A stretch of DNA of 64,000 nucleotides, taken from positions 165,950,853 through 166,014,852 of the forward strand of contig NC_134950.1 in the NCBI RefSeq assembly GCF_965638725.1, written 5' to 3'. The translations under genes were made by a program, and so were the position numbers. Position 1 is the first letter of the stretch. Each line of letters opens with the position of its first letter. Shown here one piece after another: positions 62,601-64,000 of this stretch. This stretch comes from Aptenodytes patagonicus (taxonomy: Eukaryota > Chordata > Aves > Sphenisciformes > Spheniscidae). The notes beneath the pieces were generated by a model, which was given only the letters and a program-made list of their open reading frames with translations, was not told the DNA's origin and did not search any database.

Positions 62601-62635
62601 TATTAAAGAGCATTTCAGTTTTGACTCTTGCAGTT
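37505..62635 (-). CDS. SCN11A: Voltage-gated sodium channel alpha subunit, SCN11A (Nav1.9)-like, domains II-IV, 5' part off window
   Basis: Pore-forming alpha subunit of a voltage-gated sodium channel in the plasma membrane; in mammals Nav1.9 acts in sensory neurons. Fifteen exons (62397-62635, 62122-62274, 60581-60934, 59346-59798, 56461-56580, 55021-55132, 53795-53949, 50289-50462, 48651-48788, 45338-45592, 44374-44427, 43260-43397, 41120-41224, 40053-40317, 37505-38655) join in frame into 1287 complete codons plus stop. The selectivity filter residues E, K and A of domains II-IV are present. Assignment to SCN11A rests on its place upstream of an SCN10A-like gene and on residues shared with human Nav1.9 (CFPCC before domain [11 protein letters not shown] in III-S1, MMAE in IV-S1/S2 where paralogues have MMVE). 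Against it, the C-tail and the II-III linker look more like SCN10A/SCN5A. The alternative is SCN10A, with the downstream gene being SCN5A. Confidence 0.8.
38656..41119 (-). other. SCN11A: SCN11A introns flanking the domain IV S1-S3 exon
   Basis: Introns 38656-40052 and 40318-41119, both GT-AG, on either side of exon 40053-40317. AT-rich, with no repeat recognised. Confidence 0.8.
40053..40317 (-). CDS. SCN11A: SCN11A exon: domain IV S1-S3
   Basis: 265 nt ending in phase 1, acceptor ccacag and donor GTAAGT. Encodes [12 protein letters not shown]1 ([15 protein letters not shown]), AENSQNG, S2 with [20 protein letters not shown], and S3 ([13 protein letters not shown]). It is two codons shorter than the 271-nt SCN5A exon. 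MMAE at the S1-S2 turn agrees with human Nav1.9. Confidence 0.92.
41120..41224 (-). CDS. SCN11A: SCN11A exon: III-IV linker with inactivation gate (LFL)
   Basis: 105 nt, the family length. It begins after a tttAC acceptor (AT-AC intron) and ends before GTGAGA. Encodes the short III-IV loop that plugs the pore during fast inactivation: [12 protein letters not shown], then [20 protein letters not shown]. The usual IFM triad is LFL (bases 41201-41209). The rest of the linker is nearly identical to other family members. Confidence 0.93.
41225..43259 (-). other. SCN11A: SCN11A AT-AC intron before the inactivation-gate exon
   Basis: 2.0 kb intron with donor ATAAGT and acceptor ctttAC. With these ends NFNQQRKK joins LGEKDLF in frame and both exons have the exact family lengths (138 and 105 nt). 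The donor resembles a GTAAGT site with G changed to A, so this is the U2-type AT-AC class described for sodium channel genes, unlike SCN10A intron 2. It contains an 18-bp tandem duplication near the donor. Confidence 0.92.
43040..43075. repeat. 18-bp perfect tandem duplication
   Basis: tacaggtaaattactaat occurs twice without a gap (43040-43057 and 43058-43075), about 190 bases inside the SCN11A AT-AC intron. Confidence 0.95.
43260..43397 (-). CDS. SCN11A: SCN11A exon: domain III S6, ends at an AT-AC intron
   Basis: 138 nt, the family length, acceptor taacag. Encodes [11 protein letters not shown]6 ([20 protein letters not shown]) and ends NFNQQRKK. The bases that follow are ATAAGT, not GT, so this exon is followed by the conserved AT-AC intron of sodium channel genes. 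Confidence 0.92.
43398..45337 (-). other. SCN11A: SCN11A introns flanking the 54-nt filter exon
   Basis: Introns 43398-44373 and 44428-45337 on either side of exon 44374-44427. AT-rich, no repeat or additional exon seen. Confidence 0.8.
44374..44427 (-). CDS. SCN11A: SCN11A exon: domain III selectivity filter
   Basis: 54 nt, exactly the family length, acceptor tttcag and donor GTACGT. Encodes [18 protein letters not shown], which contains the lysine of the DEKA filter (FKGW). Both flanking junctions are phase 0. Confidence 0.93.
45338..45592 (-). CDS. SCN11A: SCN11A exon: domain III S5 and outer loop
   Basis: 255 nt (85 codons), acceptor ttcaag and donor GTAAGT. Encodes [20 protein letters not shown] (S4-S5 linker and S5), an extracellular loop with several possible N-glycosylation sites (NIS, NCT, NGT), and the start of the pore helix ([16 protein letters not shown]). 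The usual GVNLFAGKF after S5 reads GVKFLGKKF. Confidence 0.9.
45593..48650 (-). other. SCN11A: SCN11A intron carrying a CR1 insertion
   Basis: 3.1 kb intron between domain III S4 and S5 exons, GT-AG. More than a third of it is the CR1 fragment listed separately. The remainder is AT-rich. Confidence 0.8.
46477..47740 (-). mobile_element. CR1 retrotransposon fragment, minus orientation, about 1.26 kb
   Basis: Starts agaaacacacagaatgaagc then acgttggaagggacctcttg, and continues through ttgtccagtcaagtactgaa, ggcactttgctggacactct and caggactgacctctgagcca, all in the order of complemented CR1. It extends into the coding part, so it is longer than the other fragments. Diverged with indels. The right limit is approximate. 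Confidence 0.85.
48651..48788 (-). CDS. SCN11A: SCN11A exon: domain III S3-S4 linker and S4 voltage sensor
   Basis: 138 nt (46 codons), acceptor aacacag and donor GTAAGG. The second half is the fully charged S4 ([19 protein letters not shown]) followed by EGIK. The first half ([20 protein letters not shown]) is the divergent end of S3 and a loop about five residues longer than in SCN5A. The 5' end is therefore less certain than the 3' end. Confidence 0.78.
48789..50288 (-). other. SCN11A: SCN11A intron between domain III S3 and S4 exons
   Basis: 1.5 kb, very AT-rich, with a T-rich run near 49004-49025. Nothing else seen. Confidence 0.8.
50289..50462 (-). CDS. SCN11A: SCN11A exon: domain III S2-S3
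   Basis: 174 nt (58 codons), acceptor ttccag and donor GTAAGT. Encodes [21 protein letters not shown]2 ([17 protein letters not shown]) and S3 ([12 protein letters not shown]). The last S3 residue is cysteine where most paralogues have aspartate. Confidence 0.9.
50463..53794 (-). other. SCN11A: SCN11A intron, 3.3 kb
   Basis: GT-AG intron between the domain III S1 and S2-S3 exons. Contains a MIR-like relic and a pyrimidine-rich stretch (about 51.08-51.53 kb) that produces a 146-codon chance frame on the plus strand. Confidence 0.75.
51655..51790. repeat. MIR-type SINE relic
   Basis: atttgcccaaagtcacatgg preceded by gaagcatagagagatcaatt, and followed by caggaaccaaac, in the same order as MIR (cagagaggttaagtaacttg, gcccaaggtcacacagctag). 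Inside an SCN11A intron. Confidence 0.65.
53795..53949 (-). CDS. SCN11A: SCN11A exon: start of domain III, S1
   Basis: 155 nt, identical in length to my recollection of the SCN5A counterpart; acceptor tttcag and donor GTAAAT. Encodes [17 protein letters not shown], then [20 protein letters not shown] (III-S1) and ends SSAAL. The CFPCC and IVKHSWFE versions match human Nav1.9 rather than the CPCC and IVEHSWFE of Nav1.5 and Nav1.8. Confidence 0.9.
55021..55132 (-). CDS. SCN11A: SCN11A exon: end of II-III linker
   Basis: 112 nt, ending in phase 1, acceptor gtgcag after a strong pyrimidine tract and donor GTAAGA. Encodes a [16 protein letters not shown] stretch and ends LPKDCFAE, matching the EGSTADM...LLEQ and EDCFTEG segments of SCN5A. 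The final base joins the next exon to make serine. Confidence 0.8.
55214..55237. repeat. C15-A9 homopolymer tract
   Basis: Fifteen C followed by nine A on the plus strand, i.e. T9G15 in the SCN11A transcript, about 80 bases upstream of the exon at 55021-55132. Confidence 0.95.
56461..56580 (-). CDS. SCN11A: SCN11A exon: II-III linker, serine-rich
   Basis: 120 nt (40 codons, phase 0 at both ends), acceptor tgcag and donor GTAATT. Encodes a basic then serine/threonine-rich segment ([20 protein letters not shown]). Low sequence conservation is normal for this part of the linker, so support comes from splice sites, matching phase and position between two clear exons. Confidence 0.7.
56581..59345 (-). 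other. SCN11A: SCN11A intron within the II-III linker, 2.8 kb
   Basis: GT-AG. A 115-codon minus frame at 56916-57263 has no conserved motif. The segment 58.36-58.83 kb repeats words such as tttaggtatctg and aagtgcctaag, suggestive of an old repeat that I cannot name. Confidence 0.7.
59346..59798 (-). CDS. SCN11A: SCN11A exon: domain II S6 end and II-III cytoplasmic linker
   Basis: 453 nt (151 codons), acceptor tttaag and donor GTAAGG. Begins [13 protein letters not shown] (end of II-S6) and continues as an acidic and lysine-rich cytoplasmic linker. Near its end is [17 protein letters not shown], which corresponds to the ankyrin-G binding segment of other sodium channels (VPIAVAESDTDD in SCN5A), with two residues displacing the usual S/D-D pair. 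Confidence 0.85.
59799..62121 (-). other. SCN11A: SCN11A introns flanking the domain II pore exon
   Basis: Introns 59799-60580 and 60935-62121, on either side of exon 60581-60934. A short AAT-rich run lies near 61.21 kb. Nothing else recognised. Confidence 0.8.
60581..60934 (-). CDS. SCN11A: SCN11A exon: domain II S4-S6 and pore
   Basis: 354 nt (118 codons), acceptor ttacag and donor GTGAGT. Encodes the rest of S4 ([11 protein letters not shown]), S5, the pore loop with [14 protein letters not shown] carrying the glutamate of the DEKA filter, and S6 up to VIGNLV. Sequence between S5 and the pore ([20 protein letters not shown]) is divergent, as expected for extracellular loops. Confidence 0.9.
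62122..62274 (-). CDS. SCN11A: SCN11A exon: domain II S2-S4
   Basis: 153 nt (51 codons, phase 0 at both ends), acceptor ttccag and donor GTAATT. Encodes [10 protein letters not shown], then the [15 protein letters not shown] loop and S3, and ends in the first half of S4 as NLSSFRL. The SCN5A counterpart is 58 codons, so the S3-S4 linker is seven residues shorter here. The first S4 arginine of the family (LRSF) is a serine (LSSF). Confidence 0.85.
62397..62635 (-). CDS. SCN11A: SCN11A exon: end of I-II linker, domain II S1-S2
   Basis: 239 nt, the same length I remember for the matching SCN5A exon. It begins after a tttag acceptor with two bases of a split codon and ends before GTAAGT. It encodes the end of the I-II linker, the conserved [13 protein letters not shown] stretch, then II-S1 ([18 protein letters not shown]) and MALEH. 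This is the first SCN11A exon I can support in the window; upstream exons for domain I and the linker lie to the right. Confidence 0.85.
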
Positions 62636-63076
62636 CTAAATGACAAAAAGGGAAAGAAACATACAAATAATCTTATGTGGAATTTCGCAGTATGAAGAAA
62701 AAGACTATCAGTCATAGAAAGGACTGAAAAGAAAAATCAATCTCGTGAGCAGAATGGCATAATTGAAAAATATTGTTTCACTCATTCTACAAAAACTAAT
62801 CACAAGCTATTTAAAGGTCACCATCAACAAATCTCATAATTATAGAAACAGGTGATATCATCCACCTCTTCATATGTTTATTACACTACTGAAGGATGAT
62901 AAAGGATCTACATCAAGGAGAAATAACCTCACTGTCTCTGGAAAAACTGACAACTTGTTTTCTCTGAGTTGCATCTGCGCAGACACAGATGCAGCATGGG
63001 TTGAAAAAAAGTCCAGGATAAAATGAAGAAGGGTGTGCCCCATATCTCGGTGTCCATAGTTGAGGGTAGGGTTATG
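62636..63076 (-). other. SCN11A: SCN11A intron, part
   Basis: Upstream of the first SCN11A exon in the window; acceptor tttag at its left edge. I looked for the preceding linker exon (ending in a phase-1 donor) and did not find a convincing one. Confidence 0.6.
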
Positions 63077-64000
63077 AGATAAGTCAACTTGGAAGGGACC
63101 TCAGGAGATCTCTAGTGCAACCCCCTTCTCAAAGCAGGGTCAGCCATGAAGTCAGAGACTGCATAACCTGTTCCTCTGTCTGACTGTCCTCATGGTAAAA
63201 ACTTCTCCTTACACACAGTTTGAAGCTCTCTTCTTTCAGTTTATGTCTGTTGTCTCATCTTCCCACAGTGCACCACTGTGAAGGGCCTGGCTCCATCTTC
63301 TTGATAAGGTCTTCCTACACACTGGAAGGCTGATATTAACTTCCCCCCAAAACCTTCTCTCCAGGCTGAACCAGCCCAGCAGTGGGCAAGTGCTCCTGCC
63401 CCTGACTTGGTGGCCCTCTGCTGAACTCAATGTGTTTCTTGTACTGGGGAGCTTGGGGGGCAAACTGGGCATAGTATGTGGTCTATCAAGTGCTTAACAA
63501 AGGGGGTTAACCACTTTTCTCCTGGCTATGCTCCTTTAATATAGTCCAGGATACTGTTAGCCATCGCTGCTGCAGGGGCCTGTTGCCGGCTCACGCTCAG
63601 CTCACTGCCCACAAGGACCCACAGGGCCTTTCCTGCAGAGCTGCTTCCCAGCCAGCCAGCCAGTTCCCAGCCTGTATTGCTGCAAGAGGTTCTTCCAGAT
63701 ATGCAGAAGTTTACATTTGTTCTGGTTGAATTTTCATGAGGTTCCTGTTGGCCCATTCCTCCAGCCTAAGTCCCTCTAGCTGGCAGCTCTCACCTCCAGT
63801 GTATCAAGTGGCTCCCCCCCAATTCTGTGTCATCTGCAAAATTTAAGAGCAAGGCCTCTGTTGCATCCTCCAGGTCACTTAGGACAAGACATGTCCTAGG
63901 ATACACCCTGTGGTACTCCACTTGTTTCCTGCCTCCAGGTAGATTACGACCTGTTCACCAGACACTTGAAGCCCAAACACCCAACCATTTTTTTTGTCCA
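63077..64000 (-). mobile_element. CR1 retrotransposon fragment, minus orientation, runs off the window
   Basis: gagataagtcaacttggaag then ggacctcaggagatctctag at the left end, followed by cagcagtgggcaagtgctcc, tggtggccctctgctgaact and tcctgcagagctgcttccca, in complemented CR1 order. It still continues at base 64000, so its 5' end is not seen. Open frames 63236-63756 belong to it. Confidence 0.88.

Noticed and set aside
63236..63756. Two minus-strand open frames at the right edge
   Set aside because: They fall in a CR1 fragment and do not resemble the SCN11A I-II linker.
1..64000. CRISPR arrays, operons, riboswitches or other prokaryotic systems
   Set aside because: The window is clearly intron-containing vertebrate DNA, and no regularly spaced repeat array is present.

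Overview
The window is vertebrate nuclear DNA from a bird. The coding sequence is split into short exons with consensus splice sites, and the dispersed repeats are CR1 retrotransposon fragments, one ending in the avian ATTCTATG octamer tail. I cannot name the species. Every convincing gene is on the minus strand, so genes read from high to low coordinates.

Two voltage-gated sodium channel alpha-subunit genes lie head to tail. The upstream one (62635 down to 37505) is best assigned to SCN11A (Nav1.9). It enters the window at the start of domain II and runs in 15 exons through domains II, III and IV to the stop codon; its N-terminus and domain I lie beyond the right edge. The downstream one (11482 down past base 1) is best assigned to SCN10A (Nav1.8). 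Its start codon and nine exons through S6 of domain I are present; the rest lies beyond the left edge. The order SCN11A then SCN10A on one strand matches the mammalian SCN11A-SCN10A-SCN5A cluster. All 24 exons join in frame without a stop, so both genes look intact. I worked out exon ends from splice signals, reading frame and remembered mammalian exon lengths, so some short or divergent exons could be off by a few bases.

Both special AT-AC introns known from this family are visible. In SCN10A, intron 2 is a U12-type intron that now carries a solo LTR. In SCN11A, the intron before the inactivation-gate exon starts ATAAGT and ends AC. The protein oddities are worth more attention than the layout: a tyrosine next to the domain I selectivity-filter aspartate of SCN10A (predicts tetrodotoxin sensitivity, unlike mammalian Nav1.8), and in SCN11A an inactivation motif LFL instead of IFM, a lost first gating arginine in domain II S4, an altered ankyrin-binding motif and a decayed PY motif in the C-tail.

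The roughly 25 kb between the genes (about 11.5 to 36.5 kb) shows no credible gene. It holds three CR1 fragments, microsatellites, possible LTR-derived stretches and a short perfect hairpin. The far right edge (63.08 kb onward) is another CR1 fragment, inside an SCN11A intron.
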